From Lachnospiraceae bacterium (GTDB lineage: Bacteria; Bacillota; Clostridia; Lachnospirales; Lachnospiraceae), in the NCBI GenBank assembly GCA_024699645.1, contig JAILPE010000037.1:1-36251 (forward strand): a stretch of DNA of 36,251 bases, given 5' to 3'. The notes under the pieces are model-generated. The model made no database searches. It saw nothing but the letters and a program-made list of their open reading frames with translations, and was not told the origin of the DNA. Numbering within the stretch: the first letter of the stretch is position 1; every line of letters begins with the position of its first letter. A program made the position numbers and the translations under genes. Below are positions 17,472 through 25,179 of this stretch, piece after piece.

Positions 17472-18476
17472 CTATTCACCTACCCTTCGAAGAAGTCTCT
17501 GTACCAATTTGTTTGTGCCGACCATAAGGAGGAAGAGCACAGTAGCAATCGCAGATGCATAACCCATATCAAATCTCGTCGAACCGTAATCAAGAAGGTG
17601 GGTAACGACTGTTGCTCCCGCATAGTTTACGGAAGGGTTACCTGCCAGCTGTATGGAAATATCAGCAACGGCAAAGGACTGAGTGATCTGCATTACCGCA
17701 CCGAACATAAGCTGAGGCTTCATTGCCGGAAGTGTTACAAACCAGAGCTCCTGCCAGCGGTTCTTTACACCGTCGATCGCTGCCGCTTCATAAAGTGTCT
17801 TGTCAACCGTCTGCAGACCTGCGATGAAACTGAGGAATCCGGTACCGAGTGACAACCACAACTGTACAGCGATAAGGCACGGGAGGATGAGGTTCGCATC
17901 CTGCATCCAAAGCTTCTGTTCATCGATAATACCGAGGTTCATCAGGATACCGTTCAAGTATCCGTAACGATCGGACGAAAGGATGAGCGACCATACCATA
18001 TAAGCGTTACCGCAAATGGAAGGCGCATAGAAAATGAGCGTCAGGAAAGTACGTACCTTCGGACGGAACTCATTTATGATCCATGCAAACAGGAGACAGA
18101 GCAGGTAACTGATCGGTCCCGTGACCACTGCAAAAATAAGAGTATTCTTCAATGAGATCATGAAGATATCATCATTGAGGAAAAGCTTTGTATAATTGGC
18201 CCAACCGTTGAACTTCGGCGCCTCAAGCATGTTGAAGTAGGTGAAGCTCAGACCCATGGACATAAGCACCGGAAGTACCGTAAAAAGGAAGAACAGGATG
18301 AAATACGGACTCATCATGATGTAACTTGTCTTACTCTTCTTAATTCGGTACCAAAGCGTCCTCTGTTTCCTTGCGATTTCATAGCTTGCAAGCGAATAAA
18401 CACCGGGGTTGCCGCTTACTTGACCGATATTCTTCTTATCGTTCTTTTTCTCCGGGCCGAATGAATTCGTAGGCAT
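17472..18476 (-). CDS. Carbohydrate ABC transporter permease, MalF/UgpA type (importer A)
   Basis: About 334 residues from the ATG at 18476, chosen because AAAGGAGG lies 9 bases before it. An in-frame ATG at 18503 overlaps the stop of the binding-protein gene (ATGA) and could also be used by coupling. A long cytoplasmic N-terminus with basic residues precedes the first membrane segment (Y-F-I-L-F-F-L-F-T-V-L-P-V-L). The EAA loop is Y-E-A-A-A-I-D-G-V. It is the partner of the permease just downstream. Confidence 0.92.
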   Translation of the reverse strand: MPTNSFGPEKKNDKKNIGQVSGNPGVYSLASYEIARKQRTLWYRIKKSKTSYIMMSPYFILFFLFTVLPVLMSMGLSFTYFNMLEAPKFNGWANYTKLFLNDDIFMISLKNTLIFAVVTGPISYLLCLLFAWIINEFRPKVRTFLTLIFYAPSICGNAYMVWSLILSSDRYGYLNGILMNLGIIDEQKLWMQDANLILPCLIAVQLWLSLGTGFLSFIAGLQTVDKTLYEAAAIDGVKNRWQELWFVTLPAMKPQLMFGAVMQITQSFAVADISIQLAGNPSVNYAGATVVTHLLDYGSTRFDMGYASAIATVLFLLMVGTNKLVQRLLRRVGE

Positions 18477-18499
18477 TACCGAGTTCCTCCTTTCCATGA

Positions 18500-21457
18500 T
18501 CATTCTTCTTCCACCGGCAAACCGAATTCAATTCGCTTATACCGGATCTCTTCGTTGATATAGAGCACCTTATCCATCAATTGCTCACGGGGTGAAGCCG
18601 TATCCGTTTCCGTGGTAACCGTATAAAATGCGTTATTTACATTTCGCCATGAGTAATATCCGCCGGGCACCTGAGGGATTCCCTTTACCCACTCAAATGC
18701 CTTTGCCAGGTTATGATAGGTGTCGACAGGCCAGGGAAGCATTTCAAAGGCCTCTTTATTCGCCGTCGCAACACGGGCCGCCGAGCCCATGAGGCTTTCC
18801 ATCTCTCTGTCGTAAAGTGCCTGTACATCGGCGCTTGTCCACCATTTAAGGAACTGCCAGCAAGCGTCGGGCTCTTTCGTATCGGCCATGATCATCGACG
18901 CGAGTCCCGTACATCCCACCGAATGGTCAACCGTTCCGTCTGCCTTCTTTGTTCCGGGAACCATCGTAAAGTCCCAAAGCCCTGCGATATCGGGAGCCGA
19001 TACCTCGAGGTTGTTGTACACGGTATAGTCCGCGATGATTATCGGGCACTCACCGGTACGGAAACGTTCCTCCACGGAAGTCGTTTTATCGAGACCGTAA
19101 TCGGTGTAAAATTCACAATACTGTTTGAATGTATTTACCGCGATATCGGAATCGAGAGCCGATGATATGCCGCCTTCGTTGTAATACTTTCCACCGTTCT
19201 GATACAGCATCATCGCGTATATCTGTTCACCCGGCAGCATACCGAATTCCATCTGGTTCTTTGCAAGCACCGACATGATGACCTGTACATCTTCCCATGT
19301 TTCCGGGATTGAGAGGCCAAGCTCCTCCAGAATATCTTTCCTGTAGAACATAACAGGGAAAGTCTGAGTCTCGGGGAGTGCATACAGAGCGCCGTTAAAG
19401 GAAAATGCGGTGATCGCGCTGTCGTAGAAGCGATTTGTCACTTCGTCCACATCGCTGAATCGGTTCAGATCAAGGACCGCATTACGAAGTCCGTAATTGA
19501 CGGGAGTATCGTTACCCGTATTCAGGACCGCTCCCGCAATACCGTTCGTATTTGCCACCTGGATCGCAACGTCGGGTCCTTCTCCGGCAAGCTCCGCTCT
19601 CAGGAGAGTGTTCATGTCGACCAGCTGAACATTGACATTAACGCCATAAACATTGGTAAATGATTCATCTATGAGGGAGCGGATGACATTTGCCTGATCA
19701 CGTCCGGTACCGATCCAAAGCGTGATATTCTTGTTGTCCTCACTGTTCTCCCCCGTTGATCCGAGCGAGTTGTAATCGATCACAAATGAATTGAAAAGGC
19801 GGGCCGCCTCATTCTTGGCGTCACTGAACAGATTATCGCCTTCAACCTCGAGCTCCTTCGAATCGGATGTTATAAATATCCTGTCGATCTGCAGCGGCTG
19901 GCTGATAACCTGGGTTATCCATGTACCGCATGCACGTACATTCTTTTTATATGTGCTGATAACACGAACAAAGTGCTCCACGTCATTGATGAGATAATCG
20001 AGCTGATCACGCATCGTAATGAGCACGGACTCTTTGTCGGATGTAGTCCCGACAGCACTTCGCAGCGAATAGATCGCGTCATTCAACTCGTCTCTTACTT
20101 CGGTGATCTCGCTTTCAATATCCGGGAGAGCCGCTTCAATCTGATAATCACGGTAAGTATCCGGTGATACGCCTATGATACGGATGACCTTTCGGTAGAT
20201 CGCATTGAGCTTGCTGACACTATCCTGTACCTGTGCGATAACTTCGGAGAAATCGCCGAGCACGACCTCCATCCTAAGTGTATGGACACCTTGGGTCATA
20301 TAGAACTTATAAGGATTCTCTTCCTTATCCCGAAGTGTCTCGAGACGCCAGTCGGATTCATAATAGAAACCGTAGTTCTCCATTTCCCTGAAAGGAACCT
20401 CGCCGTCAACGGTGATCTTTCTTGAAACATAGATTCCTCTCATGAAGTTCTGTTTATCAAAAAGCGATATCTCATAATATCCGTCCTCGGGTACTTCGAA
20501 CTGCCACTCTACCCACTGTCCGGCTTTGTCCCAACTGATCCCGCCGATGGTATTGTTGAGAAGATATCTTGAGCTGTGTTCCGATACCGCCGCACACGAC
20601 TGATCCTGCTTGGGATAAAGAGTCTGTGAAGAGGTCTTTCTTGCATCCTCACCCTCAACAGCGATTAAAACTCCGGCGGTGTCCTTCACACCTTCCTTGT
20701 CCCATGCGGCTTTCTGTTCCGCATAAGAGAGTTCCTGCGCCCTGTTCGATAAGGTAAGGCCTCCGAGAAGCATGGGCTCGCGGCGTGACTTTATGGTAAG
20801 AGTGTGCTCTCCCGTTGTAAGATAGAAACTTAAGGGAGTCGTGATATAACCGTTGTTGTCATAAAGATATGACGATATCCATTCAGGTATCTCTATAGAT
20901 GTGGGCTTCATGTCATTCCCCTGATTATCCTTCTTCCAGGTGACATGGGTTTTTCCGCTGTCAAAGACATCCTTTGCGACATCTGTTGTCCATATGCGTG
21001 AGAACTGTATGATCCCAAGCTCGGTATAAGGCTGCTCTCCGTCAAGGAAGAACGATCTCTGGATCTCGGAATTCTTGCCTTCTACGGGATAGTAATCAAG
21101 AGAAAGCTCGTATAAGCCGGCCTTCGCTACCGAAAAGCTGTAAGTGATCTCTCCGTTTTCCCCGGTGAGCACGCTGTCGCCTTCATAACCTTCAAAATTG
21201 CTCCTTATCTCGGGCTTTGTTTCTATTCCGTCTTCGGTATATGAGGAATAATCCGAAGCATCGATCTTTATCGCTTCATTGGGGCGTGTATTGTCGGGAA
21301 CTTCGGTGAGATATCTTCCGTAATCGGTGCTGTACATCATGTCAGCAACTCCGGGAACCACCGTGTCCTTCGAAAATACGGATCTGAGCACAAAAAGCAG
21401 CACGATAGCAAGCAGTACCGCGCAGTAAATGATTATTTTCCGTACCTTTTGTGACAT
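18500..21457 (-). CDS. Membrane-anchored solute-binding protein fused to two jelly-roll modules
   Basis: 985 residues, about twice the size of a normal binding protein. One N-terminal membrane segment (~8-27) has no lipobox Cys, so it is probably an uncleaved anchor. Two beta-sandwich modules follow, ~60-240 and ~263-400. The second has V-E-W-Q-F-E-V-P-E-D-G-Y-Y-E-I, typical of CBM6/CBM35-like domains. A helical spacer (~401-510), rich in Asp/Glu and Leu, resembles a coiled coil. The family 1 solute-binding domain fills ~576-985, with P-E-T-W-E-D-V and a Trp-rich C-terminal lobe (W-Q-F-L-K-W-W). It could hold glycan and hand it to importer A. GGAGAGGGAG precedes the ATG. The stop overlaps the next ORF's first ATG by four bases. 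Confidence 0.87.
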   Translation of the reverse strand: MSQKVRKIIIYCAVLLAIVLLFVLRSVFSKDTVVPGVADMMYSTDYGRYLTEVPDNTRPNEAIKIDASDYSSYTEDGIETKPEIRSNFEGYEGDSVLTGENGEITYSFSVAKAGLYELSLDYYPVEGKNSEIQRSFFLDGEQPYTELGIIQFSRIWTTDVAKDVFDSGKTHVTWKKDNQGNDMKPTSIEIPEWISSYLYDNNGYITTPLSFYLTTGEHTLTIKSRREPMLLGGLTLSNRAQELSYAEQKAAWDKEGVKDTAGVLIAVEGEDARKTSSQTLYPKQDQSCAAVSEHSSRYLLNNTIGGISWDKAGQWVEWQFEVPEDGYYEISLFDKQNFMRGIYVSRKITVDGEVPFREMENYGFYYESDWRLETLRDKEENPYKFYMTQGVHTLRMEVVLGDFSEVIAQVQDSVSKLNAIYRKVIRIIGVSPDTYRDYQIEAALPDIESEITEVRDELNDAIYSLRSAVGTTSDKESVLITMRDQLDYLINDVEHFVRVISTYKKNVRACGTWITQVISQPLQIDRIFITSDSKELEVEGDNLFSDAKNEAARLFNSFVIDYNSLGSTGENSEDNKNITLWIGTGRDQANVIRSLIDESFTNVYGVNVNVQLVDMNTLLRAELAGEGPDVAIQVANTNGIAGAVLNTGNDTPVNYGLRNAVLDLNRFSDVDEVTNRFYDSAITAFSFNGALYALPETQTFPVMFYRKDILEELGLSIPETWEDVQVIMSVLAKNQMEFGMLPGEQIYAMMLYQNGGKYYNEGGISSALDSDIAVNTFKQYCEFYTDYGLDKTTSVEERFRTGECPIIIADYTVYNNLEVSAPDIAGLWDFTMVPGTKKADGTVDHSVGCTGLASMIMADTKEPDACWQFLKWWTSADVQALYDREMESLMGSAARVATANKEAFEMLPWPVDTYHNLAKAFEWVKGIPQVPGGYYSWRNVNNAFYTVTTETDTASPREQLMDKVLYINEEIRYKRIEFGLPVEEE

Positions 21458-21500
21458 ATTTTCTCCCTCTCCGAATTACATTCTATGATCGATATTGTCG

Positions 21501-22190
21501 TTATTCATAAAGCCATAAAGCCTCGCTGCCCTCATCAGGCTTATCCGGCATATACTTCCTAAGTACCTTTTCCATCAAAAGACTTGACAGATAACACAGG
21601 ATCGCCGGAAGTATAAACAAACTCGGGATCGGCAATATGTAAAAAGCCGTATATACCAATCCTCCGAGAGCGGCAACGTGCAGCAGTGTGACGAAGAAAT
21701 GCTGCCCGCTGACGATAAAAGCCATCATTACGGCCCGTCCCACCGATACTCTGAATCTCGAGATGATCGGGAAGAGATAAACGGTAACGGACGTGACGAT
21801 GATCGTAAAGATCACGAGGACTTTCGCCGCAAATGTGGAAAGTGATATCTCCACATGCGCAACATAACGGTTAAAAAGAAACATCAATACCGCGCAGACA
21901 ATGAGCGGTATCGTAGCAATGATGCCCCTTTTCAGGAGCCTTCGGAAATTCCCGAAATAACTTCGTACAGGATATCCGATCCCGTGCCTTACGCTTTTTA
22001 CCACAGTGTGGTAAAGCGCTGCCGATGCGGCCCCTATCGTTATGACAGGCAGACATGTCAGGATCCACATAATGCTGAGGAGGATCAATTCACCTGCCTT
22101 GGTGAGGAATGTGACGACCGGTCCGTCCACATCGAAGAGGATATGTCGGATGGCGTTGTCTCTTAGTCTGTTTTTACTTTGTTCTGCCAT
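21501..22190 (-). CDS. DUF624/YesL-family membrane protein
   Basis: 229 residues with about five hydrophobic segments. The first reads L-I-L-L-S-I-M-W-I-L-T-C-L-P-V-I-T-I-G-A-A, the hallmark of DUF624/YesL proteins, which sit beside carbohydrate ABC transporter genes in Firmicutes; their function is unknown. It is the first gene after the promoter at 22352-22380 and lies 43 bp upstream of the fused binding protein. The AAAGGGA before the ATG is a weak ribosome binding site. Confidence 0.85.
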   Translation of the reverse strand: MAEQSKNRLRDNAIRHILFDVDGPVVTFLTKAGELILLSIMWILTCLPVITIGAASAALYHTVVKSVRHGIGYPVRSYFGNFRRLLKRGIIATIPLIVCAVLMFLFNRYVAHVEISLSTFAAKVLVIFTIIVTSVTVYLFPIISRFRVSVGRAVMMAFIVSGQHFFVTLLHVAALGGLVYTAFYILPIPSLFILPAILCYLSSLLMEKVLRKYMPDKPDEGSEALWLYE

Positions 22191-22351
22191 ACGGAAATCC
22201 CTTTTTTTACTTTCATCATCATATGCCGTTTAACCGAAAAGCCTTGCCAAAAAATTACTTAAATGCTCCTGCTTGGCTTTATTCAAGAGTTTCCGGCACT
22301 TTGGACAGTTTGTATAATTTTGCACCGAATATAATTATATTATTTAGTAAA

Positions 22352-22380
22352 TATATACCATACTACGACGGGATTAACAA
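22352..22380 (-). promoter_or_regulatory. Candidate sigmaA promoter of the transporter/surface operon
   Basis: Minus-strand TTGTTA (22375-22380), 17-base spacer, TATATA (22352-22357). The -35 lies 5 bases downstream of an 18-bp palindrome. The region is very A+T-rich, so other -10 choices exist nearby. Confidence 0.55.
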
Positions 22381-22385
22381 GAGTT

Positions 22386-22403
22386 TTTGCTAAATTTAGC
22401 AAA
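22386..22403. promoter_or_regulatory. 18-bp perfect palindrome, candidate operator
   Basis: TTTGCTAAATTTAGCAAA is a perfect inverted repeat, five bases upstream of the candidate -35. Its size fits a dimeric helix-turn-helix regulator such as the LacI protein encoded just upstream. It lacks the central CG usual for LacI operators, so the match to that protein is inference. Confidence 0.5.
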
Positions 22404-22460
22404 GATTTTTAGATTTTTTACTTAAATTTTTAACTGAACTTTTAAGAATAACATACAAAA

Positions 22461-22538
22461 ATCCCCGGCACTCCCGATATGTACCCTTCTTACCGATTGT
22501 CCGGAAAAAAAGGTACATATCATCCATTTGCCGAGGAT
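22461..22538 (-). terminator. Large two-tier stem-loop after lacI, probable terminator
   Basis: The outer stem pairs 22461-22470 with 22529-22538 (9 of 10 positions). The inner stem pairs GATATGTACC (22476-22485) perfectly with GGTACATATC (22512-22521), and a small CCG/CGG hairpin can form in the loop. On the minus strand the outer stem ends GGGGAT followed by TTTTG, which fits a terminator for the upstream operon. The elaborate loop is more than a terminator needs. Confidence 0.6.
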
Positions 22539-22573
22539 ATATTTTCAAGAATATCAGATCAAATTCCGTTGAT

Positions 22574-23596
22574 TCAATTATCGATTGCTTCGCCTGTGTT
22601 ATGTATACCGGTCTCACGCTCAACAAGCCAGCCGTAGGATATCACAGTTCCGTAGCGGTAATCCGGGTTTACGCAGTGCTGCTCGAGGATGTTGAGCAGC
22701 TGGCCGATCATCTCTTCGATATTGACATGGTAGGTCGTAAGCCGTACATCATCCATTTTGTTATCGGAATAATCATCATAACCGACAACCGCAACATCTT
22801 CGGGTACGCTATAGCCCTCCTTGCGCAGCTTCCGGATGAGTCGATAGGCAGTATGGTCACATGTGCAGACAAATCCGTCCGGAAGCTTTTCGGGAAGCTT
22901 CAGATCAATGTCCTGGCCCTTTTCATTACGGTCGGATATTACATATTCCGCGTTAAAGTCGAGCTGGTTTGCGATCATATATTTACGGTAACCGACAAAA
23001 CGGTCAAGGTTACTTCTGGTCGACAGATAATTTCCGACGAATCCGACTGTCTTGCAACCGGCGCGAACAAGGTGACGGGTGAGAAGATATCCGCCGTTGA
23101 CGTTGTCACTGATCACCGCATCCATATCAAAGTCCTCGTTCTCGAAATCGAAGAGGATACAACCGATTCCTGTCCTGACAACGGAGCGGAGATAAGCGTT
23201 TTTGATCTCGCCGATCACTATGATCTGGTCGATCGATTTAAGTGAAAGAAGCTTCGGCAGCTCGCCCTTTTCCTCGTCCTCAACACGGACAGCCTCAAAG
23301 ATCGCGACAAAGTTACGTCTGGTCAATTCCAAAAGTATCTGCTGATAAACCTTCTGGTAGAAGGAATTCACGCCGATAAAGCGCTCGGAAATGATGATCG
23401 CGACATTTTTACTCTCACTGCGTTCAGGGTTCTTTTTAAAGATATAACCCAGCTCATGCGCTCTCTCTACGATTTCCTGGCGAAGCTGCTCCCCAACGCC
23501 GTCTTTGCCCGCAAGCGCCTTTGACACCGTCACGATACTGACATCAAATTCCTGCGCGATGTCCTTCATGGTAACCTTTTTTTCTGCCTTTTCCAA
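22574..23596 (-). CDS. LacI-family transcriptional regulator of the mannan locus
   Basis: 340 residues from a TTG start, chosen because AAAGGTGGG lies about 9 bases before it and the helix-turn-helix begins right after. The DNA-binding part reads V-T-M-K-D-I-A-Q-E-F-D-V-S, then T-V-S-K-A-L-A-G, followed by a LacI/GalR-type sugar-binding domain with V-I-S-D-N-V-N-G-G and V-A-V-V-G-Y-D-D-Y. It lies 20 bp after the GH5 gene in the same operon and directly before the regulatory region of the transporter operon. It is the likely sensor of an intracellular mannan breakdown product and may control both promoters; effector and operator are not known. Confidence 0.92.
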   Translation of the reverse strand: MEKAEKKVTMKDIAQEFDVSIVTVSKALAGKDGVGEQLRQEIVERAHELGYIFKKNPERSESKNVAIIISERFIGVNSFYQKVYQQILLELTRRNFVAIFEAVRVEDEEKGELPKLLSLKSIDQIIVIGEIKNAYLRSVVRTGIGCILFDFENEDFDMDAVISDNVNGGYLLTRHLVRAGCKTVGFVGNYLSTRSNLDRFVGYRKYMIANQLDFNAEYVISDRNEKGQDIDLKLPEKLPDGFVCTCDHTAYRLIRKLRKEGYSVPEDVAVVGYDDYSDNKMDDVRLTTYHVNIEEMIGQLLNILEQHCVNPDYRYGTVISYGWLVERETGIHNTGEAIDN

Positions 23597-23616
23597 AAGA
23601 TTTTCCCACCTTTCCT

Positions 23617-25098
23617 CTATTCCGCATATTTCATCAAAGCTTTGACAATATCCTCATAAACAATGTAACCGCCTGTCCGATAAAGGAGGCCGAAATTCTC
23701 GCCGTTTCCGGAGAAAGAATTGTTATCCCACCACAATGCCGTCATTCCGCGCGCCTTTGCCGATGCGATGTAATAGGCCGAAAAGTCTACACGTTCCTGA
23801 AGATTGTTATCCTTATCAAGTGCTCCGAACTCGCCTATGACCACAGGTATCCCCTTAACGACATAGCGGGTATAGAGCTTATCCATAAAGGAGTCGATAT
23901 CCCTTGTTGAGGACACTTTCTCGTGAGAGAAATAAGACGTCCCCGAAAGGTTAAGCGCAAAGTCATACGGCGTATAGGCATGCACCGATACGATAATCCT
24001 GTTTGCTTTCTCCATATCAGGTGTATCTTTCGGAAGGACGTAGTCGCTGTGCAAAGCGCCGTCCGCCGATGCGTCATAACCGGGGCACATAAGGTATCGC
24101 GTCGCGTTATACCCTCCCGACGCCCTGACCGTATCAACGAAAAGCTGGTTGAGCTCGTTGATGCAGAGGACAGATTCCTTTACATCTCCGTTCCCCGAGG
24201 GGATCCACCACTCATATTCATGCCCGACAAGTCTGGGCTCATTCATCGACTCAAAAATAAGATGTTCATCGTAGTCTTTATATCTCTCGGCCAGCTGTGA
24301 CCAGATAGCCTTGATGTACGACTCGGACTGCTCCTTATGTGCGTTGTCGGGATAGAAACAATTCGCTTCCGGATGGTTGTCGTGATGAATGTTCAGAATG
24401 ACATACATTCCGTCCTCGATCGCCCAATCGACGACCTTCTGCACGCGTGCCATCCATTGTTCGGATATATTATACTCCTTATCTACATGATTGTGCCACG
24501 AAACAGGAATACGGATCGTCTCAAATCCTGCTTTGTGGAATTCCTGAATGATACCCTTTGAGGTCTTAACGCTTACCCAAGCCGTTTCGGTATTCATCTC
24601 ATCGGTGAGTCCGGTATCTTTATATGCATCAAAGGTGTTGCCAAGGCTTACGCCGATCTTTAAATTCTTAACAAATTTCATCGATTCCGTGTCCGGAACC
24701 GCTTTTTTCTCAATCGATAATTCCGGGATCACAGCCTGCGGAAGAAACGAGTCCGTTTCCGACTTCTGCTCATCCTTCCCGCCCGTGCCGCTCTCCGACT
24801 GAGTTTCTTCGTTTCCGGATTGCGCCGCGTTTCCCAAAGCATCCTGCTGTTCCGTACTTCCCGAGGCATCCTGCTGCGTGCTTCCGAAGCCATCCTGCTG
24901 CGTGCTTCCCGAGGCATCCTGCTGCGTGCTTCCGGAGCCATCCTGCTGCGTGCTTCCCGAGGTCTCCGCACCTTGCGTTCCCTTGCTTTCCGCTGCACCG
25001 TTACCGCAACCGGCAAGTCCGAATATCAGGGATAAGCAGAGTAAAGCCGTCAAAAAAACGCGTCCGATTTTCTTTGTCTGTTTCTCAATCTTTTTCAT
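23617..25098 (-). CDS. Surface GH5 (subfamily 4-like) endo-beta-glycanase lipoprotein
   Basis: 493 residues. The lipoprotein signal has L-A-G-C (Cys31). A linker with five 8-9 residue repeats of the type G-S-T-Q-Q-D-x-x (about 46-87) and more Ser/Gln/Glu-rich sequence lead to the catalytic domain at ~135-490. GH5 motifs seen are I-R-I-P-V-S-W, N-I-H-H-D, M-N-E-P with acid/base Glu287, H-A-Y-T-P and I-G-E-F with nucleophile Glu423. N-E-P-R-L-V-G and the C-terminal W-W-D-N-N fit GH5_4, a broad group acting on beta-glucan, xyloglucan, glucomannan or mannan. Here it would be the endo-acting enzyme that cuts (gluco)mannan outside the cell. It follows manA and precedes lacI. Substrate is inferred from context; a plain cellulase or xyloglucanase is possible. 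Confidence 0.9.
   Translation of the reverse strand: MKKIEKQTKKIGRVFLTALLCLSLIFGLAGCGNGAAESKGTQGAETSGSTQQDGSGSTQQDASGSTQQDGFGSTQQDASGSTEQQDALGNAAQSGNEETQSESGTGGKDEQKSETDSFLPQAVIPELSIEKKAVPDTESMKFVKNLKIGVSLGNTFDAYKDTGLTDEMNTETAWVSVKTSKGIIQEFHKAGFETIRIPVSWHNHVDKEYNISEQWMARVQKVVDWAIEDGMYVILNIHHDNHPEANCFYPDNAHKEQSESYIKAIWSQLAERYKDYDEHLIFESMNEPRLVGHEYEWWIPSGNGDVKESVLCINELNQLFVDTVRASGGYNATRYLMCPGYDASADGALHSDYVLPKDTPDMEKANRIIVSVHAYTPYDFALNLSGTSYFSHEKVSSTRDIDSFMDKLYTRYVVKGIPVVIGEFGALDKDNNLQERVDFSAYYIASAKARGMTALWWDNNSFSGNGENFGLLYRTGGYIVYEDIVKALMKYAE
24844..24963 (-). repeat. 24-bp coding tandem repeats in the GH5 linker
   Basis: About five head-to-tail copies of a 24-base unit encode G-S-T-Q-Q-D-(G/A)-(S/F). 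The last copy is altered (G-S-T-E-Q-Q-D-A-L). The repeats are in frame, so copy-number change would only lengthen or shorten the surface linker. Confidence 0.85.
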
Positions 25099-25179
25099 AG
25101 CTACTCCTTATCTTTGCGTGTACCACATTTCGTTCACAGCCGACCAAAAGTGCTTCCGGCCCGGGCAGATCTCCCGTTT

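Larger units (their letters stand above)
22191..22460. promoter_or_regulatory. A+T-rich regulatory region upstream of the transporter operon
   Basis: This is most of the 383-bp gap between the LacI and YesL genes. It contains no gene that I can support. It holds the candidate promoter (22352-22380), a perfect palindrome (22386-22403) and two copies of a TTTACTTAAA-like element (22417-22426, and TTACTTAAA at 22255-22263). Between promoter and YesL start is a leader of about 155 bases without a recognisable riboswitch. Confidence 0.6.

Noticed and set aside
22191-22351. Riboswitch in the long leader of the transporter operon
   Set aside because: No conserved riboswitch core or convincing terminator/antiterminator pair could be recognised.
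22386-22403. CcpA cre site
   Set aside because: The palindrome lacks the cre core (TGNNANCGNNNNCG-like); no convincing cre was seen in either mannan promoter.
22396-22626. 76-residue minus-strand ORF across the stem-loop
   Set aside because: It overlaps the end of lacI and the terminator-like structure, has no good ribosome binding site and no recognisable product.
24844-24963. Short direct repeats considered as a CRISPR array
   Set aside because: The 24-base units are contiguous without spacers and encode a linker in frame.
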